This document shows positions 54,468 through 62,948 of a DNA stretch of 64,000 nt, in pieces (the first letter of the stretch is position 1; each line of letters starts with the position of its first letter). This DNA comes from Solitalea lacus (GTDB lineage: Bacteria; Bacteroidota; Bacteroidia; Sphingobacteriales; Sphingobacteriaceae): positions 1,240,001 to 1,304,000 of the forward strand of contig NZ_CP091740.1 in NCBI RefSeq assembly GCF_022014595.1, written 5' to 3'. Below the pieces are notes generated by a model, which ran no database searches, was not told the origin of the DNA, and saw nothing but the letters and a program-made list of their open reading frames with translations. Position numbers and translations under genes: made by a program.

Positions 54468-54917
54468 TTATTTGTTTATTCGTTTGAAGGAGCTTCCAAT
54501 TCCATCATAATTCTCATCTGAAAAAGTGAGGGTATTTTCATCCAGGTTTTCAATCATTTTTATTACGGCGGGAATGTTGACACCCGGTTCTGTATTGATT
54601 GTTTTGTTAAGTTGGATAACAGGTTTTTCAGAATGGTTGTGTATGCATTTTTGCTTTGTAAAAGTGAATGAACCTTCTTCGACCAATTTGTTGTTTACAA
54701 ATATTGAGTAATGTCGCTTCGGTTTAAAAATCAGTAGCACATTTTTATCTGTTGTTGTAGGCGATTGATGGATATTAAAAGCAATACCTCCATCGGTACT
54801 TTCCCATTCCCATGTGCCGGTTAACATTTTTTCTACTGAAGCTTCAATTTCTTTGTCTTCACATGAAAATAAGAATGAACAAAAAAAGATCAATAATGCT
54901 TGTTTTATTGTTTTCAT
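54468..54917 (-). CDS. Lipocalin-like lipoprotein, unknown
   Basis: 149 residues with lipobox LFSC (Cys19). The order GTWEWESTDGG, then strands with KHYS-like and EEGSFTF motifs, and an end in ENTLTFSDEN resembles the small lipocalin-type lipoproteins common in this phylum. Ligand unknown. In a pair with the next minus-strand lipoprotein gene. Confidence 0.7.
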   Translation of the reverse strand: MKTIKQALLIFFCSFLFSCEDKEIEASVEKMLTGTWEWESTDGGIAFNIHQSPTTTDKNVLLIFKPKRHYSIFVNNKLVEEGSFTFTKQKCIHNHSEKPVIQLNKTINTEPGVNIPAVIKMIENLDENTLTFSDENYDGIGSSFKRINK

Positions 54918-54947
54918 AAGTGTGTTAGTAGTGTTGGCTTACAAAAA

Positions 54948-55358
54948 TTATTTTTCTTTTACTTCAATCGTATCGGTTTTTAGCAAATTGTCTTTGTTGT
55001 AGAATTTCAAGAAATATTTACCCATTAAAACTGATTTAAGTTGAAGCGTAGTGTCAATTGTTACTAACATTTCAGCACAGGCTTCTCCTGCCTTTGCTAT
55101 GTTTTGGCCTTTTGCCCTAATTTCCAGGTTATTTGAGCCTACATTTCTTACCTCAAAACCAGAAAACTTATAACATGGGTTAGGTAATGTTACTTTTACT
55201 TTTGAAGCAAAGGTTTCTCCTACTGTTGTTTCAGTTGGGGTAAGGGTTTGATCTATGGTTAAATCATTGTAAATAACAGGCTCCGGAATGTCTCCCTCTC
55301 CCAAACATGAAGATAAGGTGATTACACTTGCTGTTAATAAAAAGGATAAAAGTCTCAT
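54948..55358 (-). CDS. Small lipoprotein, unknown
   Basis: 136 residues with lipobox LSSC (Cys18). Mature part is a single beta-rich domain (VGETFASKVKVTLPNPCYKFSG, ILVTIDTTLQLK-like) with two cysteines that might pair. No family recognised. Upstream of the lipocalin-like gene by 30 bases, so co-transcribed. Confidence 0.65.
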   Translation of the reverse strand: MRLLSFLLTASVITLSSCLGEGDIPEPVIYNDLTIDQTLTPTETTVGETFASKVKVTLPNPCYKFSGFEVRNVGSNNLEIRAKGQNIAKAGEACAEMLVTIDTTLQLKSVLMGKYFLKFYNKDNLLKTDTIEVKEK

Positions 55359-55509
55359 GGGCTTATATTTTCAAATTATTTATCAACCTATACGAATGCC
55401 ATTGGAGGTGTGCTACAGGAAAAAGGAAATAATTTTAAATTATTGTTTGACTGTTCTATTAATGCCTATTAAACCAGTCTTGTCGTTTTTACTAAGTTAA
55501 TGTAATCCG

Positions 55510-55517
55510 TACTTTTG
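55510..55517 (+). promoter_or_regulatory. Candidate -7 box for the thioredoxin gene
   Basis: TACTTTTG matches TAnnTTTG exactly and lies 32 bases before the ATG at 55542, giving a short leader. A TTTT at the -33 position is only a partial match to TTTG. Confidence 0.5.
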
Positions 55518-55541
55518 CAATTCAAATACAAAATGATAATT

Positions 55542-55865
55542 ATGGCAGTAGTTGTAAGTACCGACCAAGATTTTAAAGATACGTTAACCTCCAATGGTAA
55601 AGTTATAGTAAAGTATTATGCCGATTGGTGTGGCTCATGCAAATTGTTTTCGCCTAAATTTAAACGTTTATCTAATGATGAGCGCTTTTCTGAAATAACC
55701 TTTTTGGATGTTAACGCCGAGGAAAATGAAACAGCTCGCAAACTTGCGGGTGTGGATAATTTACCATTCTTTGCTACTTTTAATAATGGAGAATTGGTAG
55801 AGAGTTCGGCAAGTTCAAAAGAAGAAGTTGTTGTAAAAATGATTGAAAACCTAATTGCTCAATAA
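55542..55865 (+). CDS. Thioredoxin family protein
   Basis: Start taken at ATG 55542 (MAVVVSTDQDF), 107 residues; ATG 55533 is also possible, and an earlier TTG would precede the likely transcription start. Cytoplasmic, without signal peptide. Active site WCGSC (Cys30, Cys33) in place of the classical WCGPC, and cis-Pro motif NLPFF. Reduces disulfides, probably those of the peroxiredoxin encoded next door. Its stop overlaps the next start (TAATG). Confidence 0.92.
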   Translation: MAVVVSTDQDFKDTLTSNGKVIVKYYADWCGSCKLFSPKFKRLSNDERFSEITFLDVNAEENETARKLAGVDNLPFFATFNNGELVESSASSKEEVVVKMIENLIAQ

Positions 55866-56107
55866 TGAAAATACCTGCAATAAAAAAGTTAGTTGAGGCT
55901 TACGATTTAGCTACCCTACAATTGACTGAAGAGGCATTAATGGAGGAGCAAATACCTTCGATTGAAGTGGAAGGAGATGATGAAGGCGAACAGCTAACCC
56001 ATATATTAGCCGCTATCTGGATTAAACAGGAAATGGAAAAAACAGGTGATGCATTCCCACAGGCTCTGCGTGCTTACACTTCCAGAGTTCGTACTTCTAT
56101 AAGTTAA
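55865..56107 (+). CDS. DUF6952-like small acidic protein
   Basis: 80 residues, cytoplasmic and helical: MKIPAIKKLVEAYDL, an acidic EVEGDDEGEQLTHILAAIW core and a basic end (LRAYTSRVRTSI). I recognise it as the small protein that regularly follows this thioredoxin gene in Bacteroidota (DUF6952 as far as I recall). Function unknown; the conserved pairing suggests a part in thiol peroxide defence. Translationally coupled to the thioredoxin gene. Confidence 0.82.
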   Translation: MKIPAIKKLVEAYDLATLQLTEEALMEEQIPSIEVEGDDEGEQLTHILAAIWIKQEMEKTGDAFPQALRAYTSRVRTSIS

Positions 56108-56123
56108 ATTGATTATAAAGTTT

Positions 56124-56164
56124 AGAAAAACAAAAAGGAGCCATTAGCTCCTTTTTGTTTTTCT
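56124..56164. terminator. Long bidirectional terminator
   Basis: AGAAAAACAAAAAGGAGC (56124-56141) pairs perfectly over 18 bp with GCTCCTTTTTGTTTTTCT (56147-56164), with a 5-base loop, between the convergent thioredoxin operon and peroxiredoxin gene. Confidence 0.95.
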
Positions 56165-56182
56165 ATGTGTCAATTACGACTC

Positions 56183-56815
56183 TTAGTTTTCTGAGAAGTA
56201 TGAAGCAACACCGCTGAATGTAGCGTTCATTGCTTTTTCACCTTGCTTCCAGTTTGCAGGACAAACTTCACCTTTTTCTTCAAAGTATTGTAACGCATCT
56301 ACCATACGAATTGCTTCGTCAACATTACGGCCTAATGGTAAGTCGTTTACAATTTGGTGACGAACAACGCCTTCTTTGTCAATTAAGAATAAACCACGAT
56401 AGGCAATCATTGGGCCGTTAGCAGTTAAATAACCTTCTTCTGTATATTCGTATTCGCCAGCTAAAACACCAAAATTAGTAGAGATTGCTTTGGTGGTATC
56501 AGCAACTAACGGATAGGTGATACCTTCGATACCGCCTTGTTTTTTAGGAACCTGTAACCATCCCCAGTGTGATTGCTCAGTGTCAGTTGAGCAAGCAACA
56601 ACTGCAACATTACGTTTCTCAAATTCTGCCAATTTCTCTTGGAATGCGTGTAGTTCTGTAGGACAAACGAATGTGAAATCTTTAGGGTAAAAGAAAAACA
56701 AAACGTGTTTCTTACCAATGTATTGTTCTAATGAAAAATCTTCAACAATCTCCTCGCCGTTTATAACAGCAGGAGCAATAAATTTAGGAGCCTTTTTTCC
56801 AACTAATACTGCCAT
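56183..56815 (-). CDS. Typical 2-Cys peroxiredoxin (AhpC/Prx1 family)
   Basis: 210 residues, cytoplasmic. Peroxidatic Cys51 in FTFVCPTELHAF and resolving Cys185 in GEVCPANW, with the Prx1-type C-terminal tail ending SYFSEN. Reduces hydrogen peroxide and organic hydroperoxides and is reduced by thioredoxin; the thioredoxin gene lies convergent to it. The promoter box TATCTTTG sits 55 bases upstream. No OxyR-type site was identified. Confidence 0.96.
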   Translation of the reverse strand: MAVLVGKKAPKFIAPAVINGEEIVEDFSLEQYIGKKHVLFFFYPKDFTFVCPTELHAFQEKLAEFEKRNVAVVACSTDTEQSHWGWLQVPKKQGGIEGITYPLVADTTKAISTNFGVLAGEYEYTEEGYLTANGPMIAYRGLFLIDKEGVVRHQIVNDLPLGRNVDEAIRMVDALQYFEEKGEVCPANWKQGEKAMNATFSGVASYFSEN

Positions 56816-56869
56816 GTTTTATCTGTTTTTATTGATTTTTAGCTAATTAAGCTGTTTTTAAATTATGGG

Positions 56870-56877
56870 CAAAGATA
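56870..56877 (-). promoter_or_regulatory. Candidate -7 box for the peroxiredoxin gene
   Basis: CAAAGATA on the plus strand reads TATCTTTG on the minus strand, a full TAnnTTTG match, 54 bases before the start codon. No clear -33 TTTG. Confidence 0.45.
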
Positions 56878-56956
56878 GGAATTAACTGCTAAAAATCTTC
56901 TAATACCTTTAATATGACGGATGATTTACAATATTGCAAAAAGGCAAGGGTTTGTA

Positions 56957-57610
56957 TTATTTTGAAAATGACAGGATAAACCATGAACCGTTTTTTTCAG
57001 GAAGTAACAGGTTGTCAACTCCCGAAGCTAAAATGCCATTATGGTATTCAATGCTTATTGGCTTTTTTAAAGATGAGTTGGGTATATAGATGCCTATATG
57101 ACTGCTGCTATTGGTGTTAAATGGTAAAAATCTTCTAGTTAATTTAAAGTCGGAGTCTTGTAATTCCCCACTAATTTGCTCTTTAATTAAAAAATTATGG
57201 CCGTTTTCATTTACCTCATAAGTAAGCGTAAGGTTGCTTTTCTCGGTTTTATATCCTTTAAATTTTACGATGGGGCTATATCCATAACCGCTGCTGTCAA
57301 TTAATTTTATGTCGCTGCTAATTAAATAATTTTCAAAGAAAATATCACCACTAGCTGTAATTATTGAGTCTGAAGGAGAAAATCCTCCTTGCCAAATCTT
57401 ATACAATCCGCACTGAACCGTATCAATAGCCAGGTATAAATCATCGGCTATTGAAAAGGTTAATACCTCGCTTGCGTTATCAATGGCATGTTGCACACGG
57501 TGTACAATATGGCCAGGCTTAACCTGACTATTGCCACAAGCGTACTGAATTAAGATGAGAAAGGCTAATAATGCAGTAAGCTTTGTTAGAGGGAATATAA
57601 AATAGCGCAC
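56957..57610 (-). CDS. Lipoprotein of unknown function
   Basis: I chose a GTG start at 57610, which gives MRYFIFPLTKLTALLAFLIL and a weak lipobox QYAC, over a TTG at 57676; 217 residues. The segment EVLTFSIADDLYLAIDTVQC and LYKIWQGGFSPSDSI resembles a domain found in PQQ-type sugar dehydrogenase/ThuA-linked proteins (TIALhdDLWvAYD...LYKaWkGG); if so this is that domain alone. The similarity is by eye and should be treated as weak. Monocistronic. Confidence 0.6.
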   Translation of the reverse strand: MRYFIFPLTKLTALLAFLILIQYACGNSQVKPGHIVHRVQHAIDNASEVLTFSIADDLYLAIDTVQCGLYKIWQGGFSPSDSIITASGDIFFENYLISSDIKLIDSSGYGYSPIVKFKGYKTEKSNLTLTYEVNENGHNFLIKEQISGELQDSDFKLTRRFLPFNTNSSSHIGIYIPNSSLKKPISIEYHNGILASGVDNLLLPEKNGSWFILSFSK

Positions 57611-57776
57611 AATTACAGAGTTTCTACTGTACTTGCAGAAACTATTCCGTAGTAAAATAACATTGAAACTGTTCAATCAATTTGGTTTTTGAGATTGATA
57701 GTTTTTAATTGTATACAAATAAAGAATGCTTTTGTATTGTTTAATGAATGATAGATGATTATCCTCTGAGGTTGAA

Positions 57777-58106
57777 TTAGGTAATTCGTTGACCGTTTTC
57801 AACTTTACGCTCAGGCTGAAGTAAGGTAACGGTTTTGTCGTTTCCAACAATACCAAGTACTAAACATTCTGAGAAAAAGTTAGCAATCTGTTTAATTGGA
57901 AAGTTAACAACAGCAATAACCTGCTTGCCTTTTAGCTCCTCCAAAGAATAAAGCTTGGTGATTTGTGCAGATGATCGTTTTATACCTAATGGTCCGAAAT
58001 CAATCGTTAGCTGATAAGATGGGTTTTTAGCCTTCGGAAATTCATCAATTTCAAGAATAGTTCCAACTCTAATGTCAATCTTCTCAAAATCATGGTATGT
58101 AATCAT
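57777..58106 (-). CDS. CsaA-like tRNA-binding protein
   Basis: 109 residues forming a single OB-fold tRNA-binding domain of the CsaA type: FEKIDIRVGTILEIDEFPKAKNPSYQLTIDFG, SSAQITKLY, and GKQVIAVVNFPIKQIANFFSECLVLG. CsaA proteins bind tRNA and are described as secretion chaperones in Bacillus. The gene name csaA is probably right, but activity is not shown here. Located between terminators with its own short transcription unit. Confidence 0.92.
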   Translation of the reverse strand: MITYHDFEKIDIRVGTILEIDEFPKAKNPSYQLTIDFGPLGIKRSSAQITKLYSLEELKGKQVIAVVNFPIKQIANFFSECLVLGIVGNDKTVTLLQPERKVENGQRIT

Positions 58107-58112
58107 AAAAAA

Positions 58113-58144
58113 TAACTTGGCGTGTCTCCCGACGGGCCAAGTTA
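58113..58144 (-). terminator. Terminator after the barrel protein gene
   Basis: TAACTTGGC (58113-58121) pairs perfectly with GCCAAGTTA (58136-58144). On the minus strand a TTTTTT run follows, so it ends the transcript of the gene at 58178-58789. Confidence 0.85.
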
Positions 58145-58177
58145 ATTAGTTATATAAAGAAAAGGAAAAACAAAATT

Positions 58178-58789
58178 TTAATATCGATAAACAAAGCCAA
58201 TGTTAAATCCCAGATAGCTAAGTTCATTTACCTGATCTGTTTCAAAATTATAATTGTATCTAACATTAAAATTTATGCCAGAAAGTGGATTTATTTTATA
58301 AACTAATCCTAGTTCAGGAAACAATCCAAACATCCAGCCGTCTCTATAAAATCCATTGATGCCGAAGTAGGTATTTTCCTTTTGCCATGTGGTGCCCAAA
58401 CCAAGGCTCAAATAGGGCACCATTACTTCTCCCTTAGGCTCTTTAAAGTAATAGTGCGCTTTAGCTATTATAGGAATTGCATTGATGTAATTATATGGCG
58501 TACCGGTAATCGCTGTTCCTCCCTCAAAGTTGTAAGTATTGCGATCTTTTGCTTCGTAAAATACATTCCATCCAATGTTTAGGCCTAAGCTAACTTGAGG
58601 CTTCACAAATCCACCCCATTCAATGCCTGCGCCTCTTACACTATATTTTCCAATATAATCACTGGTTGAACCCATGGGCAAAGCTGTATTCCATGAAAAA
58701 CCGAAATAATACTGCTGTGCCTTACAGGGGCTGGCCATAATACTAATCATGCCAACCGCAATTAAAAGTGTATATATTAAATGTTTCAT
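58178..58789 (-). CDS. Outer-membrane beta-barrel protein
   Basis: 203 residues with signal peptide to about residue 24 (PCKAQ). OmpA-like or porin-family barrel pattern: YYFGFSWNTALPMGSTSDYIGKY-like start (paralogous families show the same S-D-x-x-x-x-y turn), GLGTTWQKEN, GINFNVRYNYNFETDQ and a terminal aromatic (GFVYRY). No function assignable. Starts 17 bases after the DUF4136 lipoprotein gene and is likely co-transcribed with it. Confidence 0.85.
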   Translation of the reverse strand: MKHLIYTLLIAVGMISIMASPCKAQQYYFGFSWNTALPMGSTSDYIGKYSVRGAGIEWGGFVKPQVSLGLNIGWNVFYEAKDRNTYNFEGGTAITGTPYNYINAIPIIAKAHYYFKEPKGEVMVPYLSLGLGTTWQKENTYFGINGFYRDGWMFGLFPELGLVYKINPLSGINFNVRYNYNFETDQVNELSYLGFNIGFVYRY

Positions 58790-58806
58790 GTTGTTTTGAT
58801 GTGGGG

Positions 58807-59463
58807 TTAATTAACTTTTAAATAAGGAGATTGAGCATAAGCCTGCCCTATACCATCAATTGCTCGTGGAAGGTTAGAGGTAGTCCCGTTTAAAACTCCT
58901 TTTACTGCACCAAGCCATATGGTTTTTGTGGTATGATCGGCTGTTGCTTCTGGAGAACTAATGTTCATTACCAACGTTCCGGTGTCAAAAGTGTAATAGT
59001 AAACACCGCCAGGATACCAGCCCGGCCCCCAAGGGTATCCCCAGTATCCCCAGTACCACCAGCCCCAGTAATCCCACCAATAATTATAATATCCGCCAAC
59101 ATAAGTGGTTTCAAAAACAGCAGTTGTAAGTGCAACATCAGGTTTTGTGGGGTTATTAGGCTTAATTTCTGTATAACCATAATTGGCCATCTGAGTTCTG
59201 ATCTCGGCCAAAATAGGCTGTGCTACTGCAGCAAGCAGGGTGTCCCCTGGCAATGGCGCTTCTCCTTTAATAATTGGGATACGCGTAGGGAGCGTATAGG
59301 TTTTATGCTGCTTAAAGTTGTAATCCTTTCTAGGAATGGTTGCTACAACATCTAAATCTTCAACATAAACATCGCTGTCTGGGTAGCATGAGTTTAAGAT
59401 AAGCGTACCTATGAACGCATAGATACCTAATCCCAGTTTTTTAAGTGGAAATGTTTTATTCAT
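58807..59463 (-). CDS. DUF4136 domain lipoprotein with Trp-rich insert
   Basis: 218 residues, lipobox LNSC (Cys26). The DUF4136 hallmarks are the F/Y-x-x-x-KTY pattern (NFKQHKTYTL), LAEIRTQMANYGY and GTLVMNI near the C-terminus. Residues 121-157 are a Trp/Tyr/Gly-rich insert (WWDYWGWWYWGYWG) with eleven Trp codons. Aromatic inserts like this are found in several DUF4136 proteins, but the density is high. Probably periplasmic-facing; role unknown. Confidence 0.85.
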   Translation of the reverse strand: MNKTFPLKKLGLGIYAFIGTLILNSCYPDSDVYVEDLDVVATIPRKDYNFKQHKTYTLPTRIPIIKGEAPLPGDTLLAAVAQPILAEIRTQMANYGYTEIKPNNPTKPDVALTTAVFETTYVGGYYNYWWDYWGWWYWGYWGYPWGPGWYPGGVYYYTFDTGTLVMNISSPEATADHTTKTIWLGAVKGVLNGTTSNLPRAIDGIGQAYAQSPYLKVN

Positions 59464-59594
59464 ATGAGAGCGTTTTTATTGAATTTAAAAAACTGTTTTG
59501 TAGATTAAAAATCATTGAATGTTATAGTATGGAAATAAAACCATCGCTTATTGTATCTAAATAAAAGTTTATAAATGTTATTGATCTTGCTGCC

Positions 59595-59628
59595 TTTGAA
59601 ATAGTTTGTTTGATGAATACTATATTTG
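59595..59628 (+). promoter_or_regulatory. Bacteroidota-type promoter for the gene at 59666
   Basis: TTTG (59595-59598), a 22-base spacer and TATATTTG (59621-59628) match the -33/-7 consensus TTTG / TAnnTTTG. The expected start of transcription is near 59633, leaving a leader of about 33 bases. Confidence 0.55.
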
Positions 59629-59665
59629 AATGTTTAGAGTTTATGGAATGTAGTTGGAGTCAAAA

Positions 59666-60406
59666 ATGAAAAAAGGGCTTATAGTTATTTTTCTGCTTAC
59701 AATTAGTTGGGCGACTTATGCTCAAAGTCTTTTGTCGGGTAAGATTTACGATCGTGATAAGGCCAAACCCTTGGAGTTTGCACAAATTTTTAACAAGACG
59801 GCTAACTATCAAATTACGGCTGATAAAGAAGGAAATTACCGTGTTTATGTGAATCTCGGGGATACAATTCTGTTTTCAGCATTAGGCTTTGAAACCCAGA
59901 AACTCATTATCGACAAATCTGTGAATTTTCTAAATAAGAATATTTACATGCAGGCTCGCTACTTGTACTTGCCTGAAGTGATGGTCTCAGGTAAAAAATC
60001 GTACAAGGCAGATTCTTTGGAGCAAAGGCAGGATTTCGCAAGGGTATATAACTATAAAGATAAGTCGTTCGGAAATTTAGTTGGAACGGCTATTTTTCAT
60101 CCGCTTACTTTTATTGAATATTTATACAGCGGAAATAAGCGAAAAAATATTCGCAGTTTTCAAAATCGACTTAAAAGCTACGAACAGGAAAAGTTTGTTG
60201 ATAATTATTACAATGCTGAACTGGTTGGGCGCATTTCTAAAATTACTGATGAAAAGGAATTGGACGCATTTGTTAAATACAGCCGGCCTCAGTACGATTT
60301 CTTAAAGTCAGCAAATCAGTACGATTTATATTATTACATAAATACCCGTTATAAGAAGTTTAAAGCAGATGTTGTTAAGATCGACTCTTTAGGGGTTAAA
60401 CAATAG
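59666..60406 (+). CDS. Carboxypeptidase-regulatory-like domain protein
   Basis: Start at ATG 59666, 246 residues, signal peptide to about residue 21 (ATYAQ). A CarboxypepD_reg-like domain fills about residues 22-105 (SGKIYDRDKAKPLEFAQIF, NLGDTILFSALGFETQ), followed by a helical Lys/Tyr-rich C-terminal half without recognised motif. Similar stand-alone proteins are common in Bacteroidota. The stop is directly next to the stop of the convergent deacetylase gene with no gap. Confidence 0.82.
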   Translation: MKKGLIVIFLLTISWATYAQSLLSGKIYDRDKAKPLEFAQIFNKTANYQITADKEGNYRVYVNLGDTILFSALGFETQKLIIDKSVNFLNKNIYMQARYLYLPEVMVSGKKSYKADSLEQRQDFARVYNYKDKSFGNLVGTAIFHPLTFIEYLYSGNKRKNIRSFQNRLKSYEQEKFVDNYYNAELVGRISKITDEKELDAFVKYSRPQYDFLKSANQYDLYYYINTRYKKFKADVVKIDSLGVKQ

Positions 60407-61015
60407 TTATAAGGCTTTAAAGTTAAAACCTTTACTACTCCAATGCTCTAATGCCTTGGGCAAAACATAGCGTAAACGGGGGGCTGCTTTTAAGCTATCA
60501 TGAAATACAATAATGGAGCCATTCTCAGCATGCTTAATTACGTTTTCATAACAACTTTGCGGAGACAGGTTTATGTCGAAATCTCCACTTAGAACATCCC
60601 ACATGATAATTTTGTAGTTTTTTTTCAAATTGTGGATTTGTGTTGGACGAATTTTGCCATAGGGAGGCCTAAATAGTTGAGCATTGATCAAGGAATTACA
60701 CTTTTCTATATTCTTCACGTATTCGGCTGTAGGTGTTTGCCAACCATTTAAATGGTTATAAGTGTGATTGCCAATTGAATGCCCGCCTTCTACAACTTGA
60801 TTAAACACCTCTGGATGTTTACGAATGTTATCGCCTATGCAAAAAAAAGTAGCCTTTGCATTATATTTTTTTAATTCTTCTAAAACAAAAGGAGTTACTT
60901 CAGGGATAGGGCCATCATCAAAGGTGATATACAACGTTTTTTCTGCCCGGTTTAAGTTCCAGGTAAGTGAAGGATAAAGTTTTTTTATTAAGTAGGGTGT
61001 TTTAACCGGGTACAT
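60407..61015 (-). CDS. NodB-type polysaccharide deacetylase
   Basis: 202 residues without a signal peptide, nearly all NodB domain: TFDDGP (motif 1 with base and metal Asp), GNHTYNH (metal His), RPPYG, WDVLSGDFD and a late IIVFHDS motif. All motifs are intact, in contrast to the lipoprotein deacetylase at 24092-24979. Likely deacetylates a peptidoglycan or GlcNAc polymer precursor; such short cytoplasmic-like forms are common in Bacteroidota and may use an uncleaved N-terminal anchor. Confidence 0.92.
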   Translation of the reverse strand: MYPVKTPYLIKKLYPSLTWNLNRAEKTLYITFDDGPIPEVTPFVLEELKKYNAKATFFCIGDNIRKHPEVFNQVVEGGHSIGNHTYNHLNGWQTPTAEYVKNIEKCNSLINAQLFRPPYGKIRPTQIHNLKKNYKIIMWDVLSGDFDINLSPQSCYENVIKHAENGSIIVFHDSLKAAPRLRYVLPKALEHWSSKGFNFKAL

Positions 61016-61040
61016 GCCTGCAAAGGTAGAACTTTAATCA

Positions 61041-61454
61041 TTACGAGCTAAAGACGGGGGGGCAATTAAACATCAGCCTAAGCACACTGCCTTCATTTTC
61101 TTTTGAGTCGACAACGATGGAGCCTTTGTTTAATTGCATAATTTGACGAGATAAGCTTAATCCAATACCCGAGCCATTTTTGCGAGTTGTGAAAAAGGGA
61201 ATGAAGATTTGGTCTTTAATCTCAGCAGGTATTCCAATGCCGTTGTCAATTACCTCAATTATAGGGTGATTCTCTTTGTTTAAGAATGAGACCAATTTTA
61301 TTTTAGGATGTTCACATTCTTTTACAGCTCGGAAGCATTTAAAATAAGATTGATTAACACCTGCTCAATTAATGCAATGTCAATTTCAAGATTGAGTGCT
61401 GGATCTTTAATTGATTTTGCTCAAGCTGCGGTAGGTTTCGGCAAATTTTAACAG
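61041..61454 (-). pseudogene. Remnant of a sensor histidine kinase (C-terminal part)
   Basis: An open frame 61041-61295 gives the end of an HATPase domain (IIEVIDNGIGIPAEIKDQIF, FTTRKNGSGIGLSLSRQIM). Further up, pieces in other frames read LLKFAETYRSLSKI and LEIDIALIEQVLINLILNA, the X-region and N box of the same kinase type, interrupted by frameshifts and lost codons. The 5' part, with the phosphoacceptor His and sensor, is absent. A decayed gene. Confidence 0.85.
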
Positions 61455-61545
61455 GCTGTAACCAAAAAATTACTACAGAGTAATTAGTTTTAACTATCAA
61501 TAAAGAAAAATTATAATAAATTCAGCCACATAAAATTAGAATACC

Positions 61546-62910
61546 TTGAAGAAGCCAATTATCCTATTTGTAGCCTCGATTTTTTTACTATTTAATAAGG
61601 TTTATGCTCAAGATAAATTTACACTGGAGCAATGTGTGAGCTATGCTTTGGAGCATAATCTCAATATCAAACAAGCAAAGTATACCCAAGCAATATCTGA
61701 AGTGAATTATTCACAGTCGAAGTTGAATCTGGCTCCTACTGTTAATGCTAATATTTCTCAGTATAATAACTTTGGAAGAAGTGTAAATCAAGTTACGTAT
61801 GCTTATTCAAACAATACAACTAATAACTTGAATTACGGAGCTGGTGCCAATTGGGAAATTTTTGGTGGATTACAAAGACTAAATCAGCTTAAACAAACAA
61901 AGTTTACTTTGATGGCTGACCAGACTTATGTTGAGAAAATTAAACAGGATGTTTCTTTAAATGTTGTAAATCAGTTTTTGTTAACAATGTTTGGGGAGGA
62001 ACAGGTTAATAACTTGACTAATCAGCTTAAAGTTAGTCAGGAGCAATTGGCAATCGCAAAGAAAAAGGCTGACGTTGGTACTATTACTGAAGCAGATTAC
62101 CTGCAATTTAAAGCACAGGTGGCAAACGATGAAACCAACCTAACCAGTGCTCAAAATCAATTAGAGATTGCCTCATTAGAATTGAAACAATTGCTCAATT
62201 TAGAACCGCAACAAACATTCGGAATAATTCGGCCAAGCGATGCTGCAATGGTAGAGGCTTCTAAAAGTGCTTACGAGGCAGTTTATGTATACAATGAAGC
62301 TTTGAAAATAAACCCAAGTATTAAGGTGGCAGAATATCAATCCTTGGCTTCAGAAAGAGCTGTAAGTGTTGCCAAAGGAGCATTTTATCCATCATTGAAC
62401 CTGAGTGCCAATGTGGGTTCTTATTACTCTTGGAACTATTATTTGCCAGTTGATCCGGCTAATCCTAATGGTCCTGATTATAGACCAACCTTCAAAGATC
62501 AGTATAACACCTTTTTAGGTAAGTCAATTAACTTGAGTTTAAACATTCCAATTTTTAACGGACTTCAATCTAGAAATTCGGTTAAGAAGGCAAAAATAAG
62601 TTATGAAAACACTAAAGCTTCTGAAGTACTTGCCAAGAATCAGTTAAACAAAACTATTGCGCAATCAGTGGCTGATTTAAAAGCTGCAGAGAAAAAGTAT
62701 GCATCGGCTCAAATTTCTTTTGAATCGCTTAAAAAAGCCTATGAATTTAGTCAAAAGCGTTTTGACGTTGGTTTGATTAATAGCTTGGACTTAAATATTG
62801 CAAAAACCAATTACAGTAAAGCTGAATCGGAGGCTTTGCAGGCAAAATACGATATGGTTTTTAAAAGCAAAGTAATTGATTATTATTTAGGAAAGCCCTT
62901 AACTTTATAA
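61546..62910 (+). CDS. TolC family outer-membrane efflux protein
   Basis: 454 residues from TTG 61546, which begins a good signal peptide (MKKPIILFVASIFLLFNKVYAQ is the start in pieces: MKKPIILF...KVYAQ). No in-frame ATG is placed correctly. Two OEP repeats follow: FTLEQCVSYALEHNLNIKQA and a second half with SVAKGAFYPSLNLSANVGSY, then long coiled helices (SQEQLAIAKKKADVGT). Forms the trimeric outer-membrane duct of a tripartite exporter. The membrane-fusion gene begins 38 bases downstream. Confidence 0.95.
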   Translation: MKKPIILFVASIFLLFNKVYAQDKFTLEQCVSYALEHNLNIKQAKYTQAISEVNYSQSKLNLAPTVNANISQYNNFGRSVNQVTYAYSNNTTNNLNYGAGANWEIFGGLQRLNQLKQTKFTLMADQTYVEKIKQDVSLNVVNQFLLTMFGEEQVNNLTNQLKVSQEQLAIAKKKADVGTITEADYLQFKAQVANDETNLTSAQNQLEIASLELKQLLNLEPQQTFGIIRPSDAAMVEASKSAYEAVYVYNEALKINPSIKVAEYQSLASERAVSVAKGAFYPSLNLSANVGSYYSWNYYLPVDPANPNGPDYRPTFKDQYNTFLGKSINLSLNIPIFNGLQSRNSVKKAKISYENTKASEVLAKNQLNKTIAQSVADLKAAEKKYASAQISFESLKKAYEFSQKRFDVGLINSLDLNIAKTNYSKAESEALQAKYDMVFKSKVIDYYLGKPLTL

Positions 62911-62948
62911 GAAATATATATATAGGTGTAGCAATAACTAGAAACTAA

